Shown here piece by piece: positions 1 to 8,993 of a DNA stretch of 64,000 nt (the first letter of the stretch is position 1; the number at the start of each line of letters is the position of its first letter). The notes below the pieces were generated by a model that ran no database searches, was not told the DNA's origin, and worked only from the letters and a program-made list of their open reading frames with translations. A program made the translations under genes and the position numbers. This stretch comes from Erythrobacteraceae bacterium CFH 75059 (GTDB lineage: Bacteria; Pseudomonadota; Alphaproteobacteria; Sphingomonadales; Sphingomonadaceae), in contig SJSR01000001.1 of assembly GCA_004331795.1 (NCBI GenBank), positions 806,001-870,000 of the forward strand, written 5' to 3'.

Positions 1-1
1 T

Positions 2-343
2 CTGGATGCCCTGCCGGCGAGGAAGAGCGCCGGTTTCGCCCGCCCGCCCTATGTGCCGGCGGCGCTGCAATCCGTGGCACGCGATTTCGCGTTTCTGGTT
101 CCCCTTGATCTTCCCGCAGCCGACCTCGTGCGCGCCGTCCGCGGCGCCGACAGGAGCGCGATCGTGGACGCGCGGGTTTTCGACGTCTTCACCGGACAGG
201 GCGTTCCGGACGGGCACAAGTCCCTGGCAATCGAGGTGACGCTGCAGCCGGGGGAGAAGAGTTTCACCGAAGCGGACTTGAAGGGTGTGTCCGATCGCAT
301 CGTTGCGGCCGCGGCTCGGCTCGGCGGGGAACTGCGCGCATGA
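2..343 (+). CDS. pheT: Phenylalanyl-tRNA synthetase beta subunit, C-terminal part (cut by window start)
   Basis: Only the last ~113 codons are in the window; the frame is open from base 2. They encode the ferredoxin-fold anticodon-binding (FDX-ACB) domain that ends PheT: RDFAFLVPLDLPA, then VFDVFTGQGVPDGHKSLA and a closing FTEADLKGVSDRIVAA helix. In the whole enzyme this domain binds the tRNA-Phe anticodon within the alpha2-beta2 synthetase. The stop overlaps the next start as ATGA, so the downstream dehydrogenase is probably co-translated. The 5' end and catalytic-like core lie outside the window. Confidence 0.93.
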   Translation: MDALPARKSAGFARPPYVPAALQSVARDFAFLVPLDLPAADLVRAVRGADRSAIVDARVFDVFTGQGVPDGHKSLAIEVTLQPGEKSFTEADLKGVSDRIVAAAARLGGELRA

Positions 344-1092
344 AAACGGCACTCGTGACGGGCGCCACGGCCGGGATCGGCCGCGCCTGCGTGGACGCCC
401 TCATCGGCGGCGGCTGGCGGGTGGTGGGCACGGGCCGGCGGGCCGAACGGCTGGCCGAACTTGAACGGATCCACGGCGAGGACCGCTTCCGCGCCGCCGC
501 GTTCGACATGCGCGACGACGCCGGCCGCGAGGCGGCGCTCGGCGCCCTTTCCGGGGCGTTCGCGGACATCGACCTGCTGGTCAACAACGCCGGCCTCGCG
601 CTCGGCACGGCGCCGGCACAGGACTGTGCGCTGTCGGACTGGCGCACGATGATCGACACCAACGTCACCGCTCTGGTCGCGCTCACCCACGCGCTGCTGC
701 CGCAGCTCATCGCCCGGCGCGGCGCGATCATCAACGTGTCGTCGGTGGCGGCGACGACGCCCTACACGGGCGGCAACGTCTATGGCGCGACCAAGGCGTT
801 CGTGCGGCAGTTCACGCTGAACCTGCGCTGCGACCTGCACGGCACGGGCGTGCGCGTCACCTCGGTCGAGCCGGGCATGGTGGAGACGGAATTCACCCTG
901 GTGCGCACCGGCGGCAATGCGGAGGCGCATCGCCGCCTTTACGAAGGCGCCGAGCCGATGACCGCGCAGGACATCGCCGCCACCATCCGCTGGATCGCCG
1001 AGCTGCCGCCGCATCTCAACGTCAACACGCTGGAGCTGATGCCGGTCAGCCAGAGCTGGGCCGGATTCCAGGTGGCGCGCACGCCGGGCTGA
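340..1092 (+). CDS. ydfG: NADP-dependent short-chain dehydrogenase, YdfG type
   Basis: This is a 250-residue classical SDR. It has the cofactor loop TGATAGIG near residue 8, an NNAG motif, a catalytic Ser (NVSSVAA) and the YGATK Tyr/Lys pair. The C-terminal stretch with EPGMVETEF and LNVNTLELMPVSQS closely resembles E. coli YdfG, which reduces malonic semialdehyde and oxidises L-allo-threonine or 3-hydroxy acids. The start is set by the ATGA overlap with pheT. The substrate in this organism is inferred from the family only. Confidence 0.85.
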   Translation: MKTALVTGATAGIGRACVDALIGGGWRVVGTGRRAERLAELERIHGEDRFRAAAFDMRDDAGREAALGALSGAFADIDLLVNNAGLALGTAPAQDCALSDWRTMIDTNVTALVALTHALLPQLIARRGAIINVSSVAATTPYTGGNVYGATKAFVRQFTLNLRCDLHGTGVRVTSVEPGMVETEFTLVRTGGNAEAHRRLYEGAEPMTAQDIAATIRWIAELPPHLNVNTLELMPVSQSWAGFQVARTPG

Positions 1093-1128
1093 ACGGGGCC
1101 GTCCCGACACATTTACCCGCTGGCAAGC

Positions 1129-2238
1129 ATGGCGGGGGCATGTGCTGGCCTCATGAGGCGTGCCACCGCGGATCCCCATGGCGCCGTGCTCCTGCCACCG
1201 CGTGCCACGACGACCAGCACGGCGGGACGACGCGTGCTGGCCGCTGTCCTCGTCGCACAGGCATTGAGCGCCGCGCTGCTGGTGCTGATCCTGTCCACGA
1301 CCGGGCAGCGCCTGTCGGCCGAGTTCCTGCCGCTGGCGCTGCTCGGCCTCGGGCTGGGCGGGGTGGCCGGATGGTGCCGGTTCCGCATGCTCCACTGGCG
1401 GCTTGGGGATGCGGCGCTTGCCGGGGCGCTGTTCACCAGCGGGACGCTGCTGTGCGGGCTGGTGGCGTGCCTCGGGCTCAGGCTCGGTCTGCCGCTGGCC
1501 GACACGGCGCTCCTCGCTGCCGATTCCCGCCTTGGCATCGACGTGGCCGCCGCCACGCATGCCGTGGCTGCGCGTCCCTGGGCGTCGGCGGCGCTGTTCC
1601 GGGCCTACGACCTGTCAGCCATGCTGTGCGTGGCGGCTGTCGTCTGGCACCTCGCGCGCGGTCACCGCCAGGGGCTGTGGGCGCTGTTCGGCACGGCCAT
1701 GCTGGCGATGCAGGCGACGGCTGCGCTTTCGCTTCTTTTCCCGGCGCGCGGTGCAGCGGCGATGCTGGGCCTCGAGACGCTGCAGGGCGCGGGCCTGCCG
1801 CACGGGGCGGGCACCTACGCGCTGGCGGCGTTCGAACGGTTCTACCTTGGAGGCGAGCTGCTGGTGCGGCCCGACGACCTCGAGGGGATCGTCTGCTTTC
1901 CCTCCTTCCACACGGTGATGGCGCTGCTGGCGGCGCAGGGCTTTGCCGGCACCCGCCTGCGCTGGCCGGCAACCGCGTGGGCGGCGCTCACCATCGTGTC
2001 CACCGTGCCGATGGGCGGGCATTATCTGACGGACATCCTGGGGGGGATGGCGGTGTGGCTCGCCTGCGCCCTTGCGGCCACGCGGCTCTGCGCCGACGCG
2101 CCGGCGGTCCCCCCGCGCCTCGCATGGACGGCGCCGGCGGCGGCGGCTAAGGGCGCGGTTCCATGTCCGACACGACCTTCGCCAATCGCCGCACCTTTGC
2201 CATCATCTCGCATCCCGACGCCGGCAAGACCACGCTGA
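1129..2238 (+). CDS. PAP2-superfamily integral membrane protein (Aur1/Ipt1-like PAP2_3)
   Basis: This is a 369-residue polytopic membrane protein with about six hydrophobic segments. Two phosphatase-superfamily signatures are visible: FPSFHT (about residue 262, histidine motif) and GGHYLTDILGG (second His plus Asp). The spacing and the FPSFHT form fit the PAP2_3 group, which includes inositol-phosphorylceramide synthases and phospholipid phosphatases; the substrate here is unknown. Met at 1153 is an alternative start. The frame runs 76 bp into prfC, giving a Pro/Ala-rich tail after the last membrane segment. In a sphingolipid-making bacterium a lipid headgroup role is plausible but inferred. 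Confidence 0.75.
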   Translation: MAGACAGLMRRATADPHGAVLLPPRATTTSTAGRRVLAAVLVAQALSAALLVLILSTTGQRLSAEFLPLALLGLGLGGVAGWCRFRMLHWRLGDAALAGALFTSGTLLCGLVACLGLRLGLPLADTALLAADSRLGIDVAAATHAVAARPWASAALFRAYDLSAMLCVAAVVWHLARGHRQGLWALFGTAMLAMQATAALSLLFPARGAAAMLGLETLQGAGLPHGAGTYALAAFERFYLGGELLVRPDDLEGIVCFPSFHTVMALLAAQGFAGTRLRWPATAWAALTIVSTVPMGGHYLTDILGGMAVWLACALAATRLCADAPAVPPRLAWTAPAAAAKGAVPCPTRPSPIAAPLPSSRIPTPARPR

Positions 2239-3695
2239 CCGAGAAGCTGCTGCTGCAGGGCGGAGCCATCCACCTGGCGGGCGAGGTCAAGGCGCGCGGC
2301 GCGGCGCGCCGGGCACGGTCCGATTGGATGAAGATCGAGCAGCAGCGCGGCATCTCCGTCACCAGTTCGGTCATGACCTTCGCGCGCAACGGGATCACCT
2401 TCAACCTGCTCGACACGCCGGGCCACGAGGATTTTTCCGAGGACACCTACCGGACGCTGACCGCGGTCGATTCGGCGGTAATGGTGATCGACGCCGCCAA
2501 GGGCATCGAGCCGCAGACGCGCAAGCTGTTCGAGGTCTGCCGCCTGCGCAACGTGCCGATCATCACCTTCGTCAACAAGGTCGACCGCGAGGGGCGGGCC
2601 GTGTTCGATCTCCTCGACGAGATCGCCGACCTGCTCCAGCTCGATGTCAGCCCGCAGAGCTGGCCGCTCGGCATGGGCGGCACCTTCGAGGGCGTGCTCG
2701 ACTTCGCCAGCGGCACCATTGCCCGGCCCGACGGTCCTTCGCGCGAATTCGCCGGCCGCCGCGACCGCGCGGACGTGCCGGACAGGTTTGCGGAAGAGGT
2801 CGAGCTTGGCCGTGTCGGCTATCCGGAACTCGACCTTGCGGCATACCGCGCGGGCGATCTGACCCCGGTGTATTTCGGCTCGGCGCTCAAGAACTTCGGC
2901 GTGGAGGAACTGATCGATGCCCTCGCGACCCACGCGCCACCGCCGCGTCCGCAGCCGAGCAGCGACGGGCCGGTCGATCCCGCCCGACCGGAGGTGACCG
3001 GCTTCATCTTCAAGGTCCAGGCGAACATGGACCCCAATCACCGCGACCGGATCGCCTTCATGCGACAGGTGTCGGGCACGTTCCGGCGCGGGATGAAGCT
3101 GACGCCTTCGGGCCTTGGCAAGCCGATCGCGGTGCATTCGCCGATCCTGTTCTTCGCCCAGGACCGCGAAGTGGCCGACACGGCGGAGGCGGGCGACATC
3201 ATCGGCATCCCCAATCACGGGACGCTGAGGGTCGGGGACACCCTGTCGGAGCGCAACGAGGTCCGGTTCACCGGTCTGCCGAACTTTGCGCCCGAGATCC
3301 TGCGGCGGGTTCAGCTCAGGGATCCGACCAAGACCAAGCAGCTTCGCAAGGCGCTCGACGATCTCAGCGAGGAAGGCGTCATCCAGGTGTTCCGCCCGGA
3401 AATCGGGGCGCAGGCGATTGTCGGCGTGGTGGGGCAGCTGCAGCTCGAGGTGCTCGTGAGCCGGCTCGAAGCCGAATACAAGGTCGAAGCGGTGCTGGAA
3501 CCGGCGCCGTTTGCCACCGCGCGCTGGATCGGGGGGGACGCGGCCGCGCTTGCCGCCTTCACCGCCATCAACCGCGCCAATGTCGCCCGCGACCGCGACG
3601 GCGATCCGGTGTTCCTCGCCAAGAGCCTGTGGGACGTGAACTACCAGGCAGAAAAGAACCCCGAGCTTCGGTTCAGCGCGATCAAGGAGCGGTAG
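2163..3695 (+). CDS. prfC: Peptide chain release factor 3 (RF3)
   Basis: A 510-residue translational GTPase of normal RF3 length. The N-terminus has the G1 loop SHPDAGKTT (residues 16-24), G2 in RGISVTSS, G3 DTPGHEDF and G4 NKVD, followed by domain II and the C-terminal RF3 region. RF3 uses GTP to remove RF1/RF2 from the ribosome after peptide release. The start codon lies inside the 3' end of the preceding PAP2 gene in another frame. The alpha/beta hydrolase gene begins 2 nt after the stop. Confidence 0.96.
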   Translation: MSDTTFANRRTFAIISHPDAGKTTLTEKLLLQGGAIHLAGEVKARGAARRARSDWMKIEQQRGISVTSSVMTFARNGITFNLLDTPGHEDFSEDTYRTLTAVDSAVMVIDAAKGIEPQTRKLFEVCRLRNVPIITFVNKVDREGRAVFDLLDEIADLLQLDVSPQSWPLGMGGTFEGVLDFASGTIARPDGPSREFAGRRDRADVPDRFAEEVELGRVGYPELDLAAYRAGDLTPVYFGSALKNFGVEELIDALATHAPPPRPQPSSDGPVDPARPEVTGFIFKVQANMDPNHRDRIAFMRQVSGTFRRGMKLTPSGLGKPIAVHSPILFFAQDREVADTAEAGDIIGIPNHGTLRVGDTLSERNEVRFTGLPNFAPEILRRVQLRDPTKTKQLRKALDDLSEEGVIQVFRPEIGAQAIVGVVGQLQLEVLVSRLEAEYKVEAVLEPAPFATARWIGGDAAALAAFTAINRANVARDRDGDPVFLAKSLWDVNYQAEKNPELRFSAIKER

Positions 3696-3697
3696 AG

Positions 3698-4594
3698 ATG
3701 GAACTGATCGGCCCCACGTCGCAAAGCTTCGTGTCGCAGCGGCTGAGGCTGCACTACGTCGACTGGGGGCGGCTGCGCCCCGACGGCTCGGTGAAGCCGA
3801 CGCTGGTGCTGGTCCACGGGGGCAAGGATCACTGCCGCTCGTGGGACTGGACGGCGCTGGCGCTGCGGGACGAATGGCATGTGGTCGCGCTGGACCACCG
3901 CGGCCACGGCGACAGCGACTGGGTGTCGGACGGCGTCTACCAGGTGCAGGACATGGTCTACGACCTCGCGCAGCTCGTGCACCAGCTGGGCGCGGGCCCG
4001 GTGACGATCATCAGCCACTCGATGGGCGGCAACGTCGCCCTGCGCTATGCCGGGATCTATCCCGAGATGGTGCGGCGGATCGTGGCGATCGAAGGTCTCG
4101 GCCCGTCGCCCAAGCTGCTCGCCGAGCAGGAGCAGCAGCCGTTCCCCGTGCGCGCCCGCGAATGGATCGAGAAGAAACGGCGCGCGTCCGGGCGCAGCGT
4201 GCGCAAATACGCGACCATCGAGGACGCTTTTGCCCGCATGATCGAGGAGAACAACTACCTCACCGAGGATCAGGCCCGGCACCTCACCGTGCACGGCGTG
4301 AACCGCAACGAGGACGGCACCTTTTCGTGGAAGTTCGACCCGCACCTCAACGTGTGGGCGATCGGCGCCTCCGAGCAGGTGTGCGTCGAGACGATGTGGG
4401 CGGCGATCACGTGCCCCACCCTGCTGCTCTACGGGGCGAACAGCTGGGCCTCGAACCCGGCCAAGGACGGCCGGATCTCGCACTTCCGCGACGCACAGGT
4501 GATCGAATTCGAAAACGCCGGGCACTGGCTGCACCATGATCAGTTCGACAGATTCATGAGCACCGTGAACGCGTTTCTCTCAGCGGACCGATGA
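3698..4594 (+). CDS. Alpha/beta-fold hydrolase
   Basis: This is a 298-residue alpha/beta hydrolase. It shows the oxyanion-side HGG loop (residues 40-42), the nucleophile elbow SHSMGG (Ser108) and a late AGHWLHH catalytic histidine near residue 278. DHRGHGDS is the usual strand-4 signature. The start follows the prfC stop by 2 nt, and the end overlaps the next gene as ATGA, so it belongs to a three-gene run. The substrate cannot be told; related proteins include esterases, haloperoxidase-like and epoxide-hydrolase-like enzymes. Confidence 0.85.
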   Translation: MELIGPTSQSFVSQRLRLHYVDWGRLRPDGSVKPTLVLVHGGKDHCRSWDWTALALRDEWHVVALDHRGHGDSDWVSDGVYQVQDMVYDLAQLVHQLGAGPVTIISHSMGGNVALRYAGIYPEMVRRIVAIEGLGPSPKLLAEQEQQPFPVRAREWIEKKRRASGRSVRKYATIEDAFARMIEENNYLTEDQARHLTVHGVNRNEDGTFSWKFDPHLNVWAIGASEQVCVETMWAAITCPTLLLYGANSWASNPAKDGRISHFRDAQVIEFENAGHWLHHDQFDRFMSTVNAFLSADR

Positions 4595-5307
4595 CGACGC
4601 TCACGGTTGCGAGCTACAACATCCACAAGGGGGTGGGTCTCGACCGCCGCCGGGACGCGGACCGCATCATCACCGTGCTGCGCGAGGTGAATGCCGATGT
4701 CTTTGCGCTGCAGGAAGCCGATCTGCGTCTCGGAGAGCGGGCCAGCGTCCTGCCGCGGGCGCTCCTCGACGACACGCCGTGGAAGGTCGTGCCGGTGGCA
4801 AAACGCCCGCGCTCGATCGGCTGGCATGGCAATGCCCTGCTGGTGCGGCGGCACATCGAGGTGCTGGAAGCCCATGCGCTCGACCTGCCGACGCTGGAGC
4901 CGCGCGGCGCGGCGATGGCGGTGCTGGAGGCGCACGGGGTCCGCTTCTGCGTCATCGGCGTCCACCTCGACCTGTCGGGGCTGCGCCGCCGCGACCAGGT
5001 GCGCGCGCTGCTGCGCCGCTGCGACGAGCTTGACCATGGCCTGCCCTGCATCCTGATGGGCGACTTCAACCAGTGGGGTCGGCAGACGGGCGCGATGCAG
5101 GAGTTCGACCTGCCGGGCGAGGGCGGCTGGCACATGGCGCCGACGGGAGCCAGCTATCCGAGCCGCCGCCCGCTGGCGCAGCTCGACCGGATCATCTGCA
5201 ACGAAGGTTTCACCGTCGCCGAGGCCCGCGCGCACCACAGCGCGCTGGCGACGGTCGCGAGCGATCACCTCCCGGTGTGGGCGCGGGTGGAAAGCACCGC
5301 CGGGTGA
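4591..5307 (+). CDS. Endonuclease/exonuclease/phosphatase (EEP) family protein
   Basis: A 238-residue protein with the complete EEP fold signature: SYNIHKG (metal ligand Asn), LQEAD (Glu), HLDL, GDFNQW and the C-terminal SDHLPV (Asp-His). Members hydrolyse phosphodiesters in DNA, RNA or lipids using Mg2+. The length and the YNIHKG start resemble the small cytosolic EEP proteins found beside cardiolipin-synthase-type genes, but no such gene is here. It has no signal peptide. The start is fixed by the ATGA overlap with the hydrolase. The actual substrate is not evident. Confidence 0.85.
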   Translation: MTTLTVASYNIHKGVGLDRRRDADRIITVLREVNADVFALQEADLRLGERASVLPRALLDDTPWKVVPVAKRPRSIGWHGNALLVRRHIEVLEAHALDLPTLEPRGAAMAVLEAHGVRFCVIGVHLDLSGLRRRDQVRALLRRCDELDHGLPCILMGDFNQWGRQTGAMQEFDLPGEGGWHMAPTGASYPSRRPLAQLDRIICNEGFTVAEARAHHSALATVASDHLPVWARVESTAG

Positions 5308-5336
5308 GGCGAAGCGCCGCTAGGCGGAGCGTCGCC
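5308..5336. terminator. Hairpin between convergent genes
   Basis: Directly after the EEP stop there is a 13-position stem with two mismatches and a 3-nt loop (arms 5308-5320 and 5324-5336). It sits between convergent genes and could end transcription in both directions. There is no T-run, so it would be a GC-rich, possibly factor-assisted terminator. Confidence 0.4.
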
Positions 5337-5347
5337 GTCCCCGGCGG

Positions 5348-6937
5348 TCATGCCCCCAGCGCCTCGCGCACGAAATCGGCGCAGCGTTCGCCGATCATGA
5401 TGGACGGGGCGTTGGTGTTGCCGCTGACGAGCCTGGGCATGATGCTCGCATCGGCGACCCACAGGCGCTCCACCCCGCGCACCCGCAGCTTGGGATCCAC
5501 CACCGCGTCCGCATCGCCGCCCATGCGGCAGGTGCCGACCGGATGGTACACGGTGTCCGCACGGCTGCGGATGAGGCTGTCGAGAGCGTCATCGTCGGCG
5601 AGGTCGACCGGGTAGCGGTCGGTGAGGCCGAGATGGCTGAGCGGAGGGGACGCGGCGATGCGGTGGGACAGGCGCACCCCGGCGCGCAGGGTGGCCATGT
5701 CCCGCTCGTCGTCGAGGAAGTTGGGATCGATCAGCGGTCCGTCCTCGGCCCGCTTCGACTGCAGGCGCACGGTGCCCCGGCTCTCGGGCCGCAGAACGCA
5801 GGCGTGCAGGCTGACCCCGTGTCCCTTGACCTTGGTGCGGCCATGGTCCTCGAGCATGGCGGGCACGAAATGCCACTGCACGTCGGGCGCCGGCACGCCG
5901 GGCATGACGCGGGCGAAGCCGCCGCTCTCGGCATAGGGAGTGGTCATGATGCCGGTGCGCTTGCGCCGGTGTTCCCAGATCGCCCTGGCCATGCGCAGGG
6001 TGCCGGCGCGGCTGTCGCCGATCGGCACGTCCGAACGGCTCTCCCACGAGGAGACGTAGTCGATGTGGTCCTGCAGGTTTTCGCCCACCGCCGCCCGATC
6101 GGCGAGAACGGCGATCCCGTGCTCCTGCAGATGCGCGGCCGGGCCGATGCCGGAGAGCATGAGCAGCTGGGGCGAGTTGAAGGCGCCGCCGCTCAGCACC
6201 ACGCCGCCGCGGGCCCGCACGGTGCGCTCCTTGCCGGCCACGGCATAGATGACGCCGACGGCGCGGCCCTCCTCGAACAGGATGCGCTGGACGCAGACGC
6301 CGATGCGCACGTCGAGATTGCGCTGCCGGCGCAGCGGGTCGAGATAGGCGCGCGCGGCCGACCACCGCTCGCCGTCGCGCTGCGTCACTTGGTAGAGGCC
6401 GAAGCCCTCCTGCCGCTCGCCGTTGAAGTCGGTGTTGCGGCCGAGCTGGAGCGAAGCGGCCGCTTCGACGAAGGCGATGCTGGCGGGGTTGGGCCACAGC
6501 TGGTCGGACACCCACAGGGGGCCGCTGGCGCCGTGGAAGGCATCGGCGCCGCGCACATTGTGTTCGGCGCGCTTGAAGACAGGCAGGACATCGTCATAGG
6601 CCCAGCCGGTGCACCCCATGGCGGCCCAGTTGTCATAGTCCCAGCGGTGGCCGCGGATGTAGATCATGGCGTTGATGGCCGACGACCCGCCGAGGCCGCG
6701 TCCGCGCGGCTGATACCCGCGCCGGCCGTTCAGCCCCTTCTGCGGCACCGTCTCGTAGCGATAGTTCGACCCCTGACGCAGGAATGGCATGAACCCCGGC
6801 GTGGTGACGAGGATCGAGCGGTTGTGCCCGCCCGCCTCGAGCAGGCACACGCTGCGCGTCATGTCCTCGGCCAGCCGCCCCGCCGCGGCGCTGCCGGCGC
6901 TGCCGCCGCCGATCACGATGATGTCGAAGGTGTCCAT
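5348..6937 (-). CDS. GMC-family FAD oxidoreductase (choline-dehydrogenase-like)
   Basis: A 529-residue flavoenzyme. The N-terminus has the FAD dinucleotide fold GGGSAGSAAAGRL and Glu at the end of strand 2 (LLEAGG). The GMC signature GGSSAINAMIYIRGH follows, and the C-terminus carries the catalytic HPVGTCRMG histidine and the GNTNAPSIMIGE active-site Asn. Relatives oxidise alcohols such as choline, polyethylene glycol or alkanols. It is the last gene of a leftward run with the fatty-acid hydroxylase-like gene 31 nt upstream, which suggests a lipid or alcohol substrate; this is inference. Confidence 0.9.
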   Translation of the reverse strand: MDTFDIIVIGGGSAGSAAAGRLAEDMTRSVCLLEAGGHNRSILVTTPGFMPFLRQGSNYRYETVPQKGLNGRRGYQPRGRGLGGSSAINAMIYIRGHRWDYDNWAAMGCTGWAYDDVLPVFKRAEHNVRGADAFHGASGPLWVSDQLWPNPASIAFVEAAASLQLGRNTDFNGERQEGFGLYQVTQRDGERWSAARAYLDPLRRQRNLDVRIGVCVQRILFEEGRAVGVIYAVAGKERTVRARGGVVLSGGAFNSPQLLMLSGIGPAAHLQEHGIAVLADRAAVGENLQDHIDYVSSWESRSDVPIGDSRAGTLRMARAIWEHRRKRTGIMTTPYAESGGFARVMPGVPAPDVQWHFVPAMLEDHGRTKVKGHGVSLHACVLRPESRGTVRLQSKRAEDGPLIDPNFLDDERDMATLRAGVRLSHRIAASPPLSHLGLTDRYPVDLADDDALDSLIRSRADTVYHPVGTCRMGGDADAVVDPKLRVRGVERLWVADASIMPRLVSGNTNAPSIMIGERCADFVREALGA

Positions 6938-6968
6938 GCCTGCTCCCGCTGTTGTGTTTGGCGCGATG

Positions 6969-7898
6969 CTAGGCGGTCACCCGGTGCGGTGCAATCGGCT
7001 CGGCGGGCGCCGCGTCCGGGGCGTGGCGTTCGGCCCAGCGAGCCCGCAGCGCATCGCTGGTCGCGCGGCTGTTGTCGTGGCTCCAGCCTGGTGGACGCAG
7101 CATGTAGGAGAGCTTGTGACGCCACGGTGCGGCGGCCACGTCGCGCGCCATGCCGATCAATTCGTGGAACACCGCCCACAGCAGGTTGAAGCTGCCGAGC
7201 TGGTGCACGATCCCGTAGCGGATCGCCTCGTCGTCACGCTCGGGCTCGAAGGTGCCGAACAGACGGTCCCAGACGATGAAGACGCCGGCATAGTTGCGGT
7301 CGAGATAGCGCGGATTGGTGGCATGGTGCACCCGGTGGTGCGAGGGCGTGTTCATGACCGCTTCCACCCAGCGCGGGAGCCGCCCGACCGCCTCCGTGTG
7401 GATCCAGAACTGGTAGACGAGATTGAAGCCGGCGCAGATCGCCACCATCGCCGGGTGAAAGCCGATCAGCACGAGCGGCAGCCGGAAGGTGAAGCCCAGG
7501 GTGAAAAACCCGGTCCAGCTCTGCCGCAGGGCCGTGGACAGGTTGTAGTGCTGCGACGAATGGTGGTTGACGTGGCTCGCCCAGAACCAGCGCACCCGGT
7601 GCCCAGCCCGGTGGATCCAGTAGTAGGCGAGATCATCGAGCACGAAGCACACCGGCCACGCCCACCAGACCCAGCCGATCTCGAACAGCCGATAATCATA
7701 GACCCACAGCGAGACGGCGGCGACGATGCCGCCGAACAGCGCCCCCGCAACGGTGCTGCCGAGGCCCATTCCGAGGCTCACCGCGGTATCGCGCCACTCG
7801 TAGCTGCGCCGCGAGCGGCGCGCCGCCCAGCCGATCTCGAGCAGCAGCAGCGCCACGAACACGGGCACAGCGTAGTCTACCGGGCTGAAGCTGGGCAT
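6969..7898 (-). CDS. Sterol desaturase / fatty-acid hydroxylase superfamily membrane protein
   Basis: A 309-residue membrane protein starting at MPSFSPVDYA; the frame extends further upstream but that part is not convincing. It has several transmembrane segments and the di-iron histidine boxes HRAGH, HVNHHSSQHYN and HRVHH. The family inserts hydroxyl groups or double bonds into lipid tails or sterols. The start overlaps the upstream small membrane gene by 22 bp. In a sphingolipid producer, hydroxylation of the long-chain base or fatty acid is a possible role, but nothing in the sequence proves the substrate. Confidence 0.87.
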   Translation of the reverse strand: MPSFSPVDYAVPVFVALLLLEIGWAARRSRRSYEWRDTAVSLGMGLGSTVAGALFGGIVAAVSLWVYDYRLFEIGWVWWAWPVCFVLDDLAYYWIHRAGHRVRWFWASHVNHHSSQHYNLSTALRQSWTGFFTLGFTFRLPLVLIGFHPAMVAICAGFNLVYQFWIHTEAVGRLPRWVEAVMNTPSHHRVHHATNPRYLDRNYAGVFIVWDRLFGTFEPERDDEAIRYGIVHQLGSFNLLWAVFHELIGMARDVAAAPWRHKLSYMLRPPGWSHDNSRATSDALRARWAERHAPDAAPAEPIAPHRVTA

Positions 7899-8296
7899 GG
7901 CGCGCAGGATAACAGGTCGATGCGGCGCTTCCAATGCTGCGGGTCGTCGAGGCTGAGCGTCAGCCGGCCGAACCACCGGTCGCCGGCATCGACCACAAGG
8001 TCGGAGCCGCTCACCTCGGCCCTGGCACCGGGTCCGAGCAGCCGCCCCGCGACGTGCGAGCCGTGCGCGCGCATGACGAGCACGCGCCCGCGCGCATCCA
8101 GCAAGAGCGCCGCGTCGCGCGCCGGGTCGACAGCCACTGCCACGGCGGAAAAGTCGGGGTCGACCGCGGCTGCCGCGGCCCTTGCCGCCTCCTCATTTGG
8201 GAGCAGTGGATCCGCGCCGAGCCGCAGGGCACGGACCAGCAGCACGACGGCAATGACGGCGAGCAGCGACCCCAGCGCCTGCCACAGCTCGGCCAT
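7877..8296 (-). CDS. Small membrane-anchored protein of unknown function
   Basis: A 139-residue protein I do not recognise. One N-terminal transmembrane helix (about residues 5-24, LGSLLAVIAVVLLVRAL) is followed by a ~110-residue soluble domain rich in Val, Asp and Gly with predicted beta strands (VLVMRAHGSHVAGRLL, GDRWFGRLTLSL). It overlaps the desaturase-like gene downstream and lies 3 nt after the phosphatase-like gene, so it is probably co-transcribed with both. The orientation of the soluble domain is uncertain. Confidence 0.7.
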   Translation of the reverse strand: MAELWQALGSLLAVIAVVLLVRALRLGADPLLPNEEAARAAAAAVDPDFSAVAVAVDPARDAALLLDARGRVLVMRAHGSHVAGRLLGPGARAEVSGSDLVVDAGDRWFGRLTLSLDDPQHWKRRIDLLSCAPCPASAR

Positions 8297-8299
8297 GGA

Positions 8300-8740
8300 T
8301 CAGCGAGGGTGGGTGTGCTCCGCGGCCTGCAGCAGAAGGCCGCGGGCCTGGGCCGTGTCCACGCCGACGCCGCCCAGAGCCGCCTCCACCTCGTGCAGCG
8401 ACCGGCCGGCGCGAAGCTGCGCCGCGGCCCACAGCAGCGCCGAGCGCGTGCCCGAGCGGCAGAACAGCAGCACCTTGCCCTCCGCTCCGGCGAGGAGATC
8501 ACCGAGCGCGTCCGCCTGTTCCGCCGCGAGGGTTCCGCCACGCACCGGCAAGGCGGCATAGCGCAGCCCGTGCTGGCGCGCGCACTCCTCGAGCACGGCG
8601 CCCGCAGGCTGATCTGCGCTTTCCCCGTCCGGACGGTTGTTGACGATGAGGCGCACACCCATGGCGCGGAGTGCCGGCATGTCTTCGGACCCGATCTGCC
8701 CGCTGACAAGGATGCCGGGCGCGATCTGATGAGGGTTCAT
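8300..8740 (-). CDS. DUF442 / TIGR01244 family phosphatase-like protein
   Basis: A 146-residue protein of the Blh/DUF442 group, with a dual-specificity-phosphatase-like fold. The start MNPHQIAPGILVSGQ is typical, with NNRPDGE at residues 34-40 and a phosphate-binding loop FCRSGTRS carrying the nucleophile Cys94. Family members have been called sulfur transferases or phosphatases and are often fused to persulfide dioxygenases; here it stands alone. It is the first gene of the leftward run to the GMC oxidoreductase. The exact reaction is unknown. Confidence 0.85.
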   Translation of the reverse strand: MNPHQIAPGILVSGQIGSEDMPALRAMGVRLIVNNRPDGESADQPAGAVLEECARQHGLRYAALPVRGGTLAAEQADALGDLLAGAEGKVLLFCRSGTRSALLWAAAQLRAGRSLHEVEAALGGVGVDTAQARGLLLQAAEHTHPR

Positions 8741-8993
8741 GAGAGGCTCCCAGTGCGGCGCGTCTGTCCCGGGGGGCGGGGCGCGCTGCCATTCGCGTCA
8801 ACCAAGCGGGCTTTTCTGATCAGGGCAAGCGGAAAAACATTTCCCGCCGGGACGGTTTGGCGATATGCTCCGGCACAAAAGGCGCGCGGCGGAGGTTTTC
8901 TTGACCGCCGACCCGGACGTCTTTGCTCCCTGTGTTGGTCGCCGGCGCTTGGGGTTGCGGTTCTCGGCGGCATGGCAAGGTATGCGATCAATC

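Noticed and set aside
49-1560. Long minus-strand open frame across the start of the window
   Set aside because: It opposes pheT, the SDR and the PAP2 gene, has an Arg/Ala/Pro-rich composition and no family signature; it is a high-GC shadow frame.
2072-4594. 840-codon plus-strand frame
   Set aside because: Only the last 298 codons (from 3698) are the alpha/beta hydrolase; the rest is prfC read in the wrong frame.
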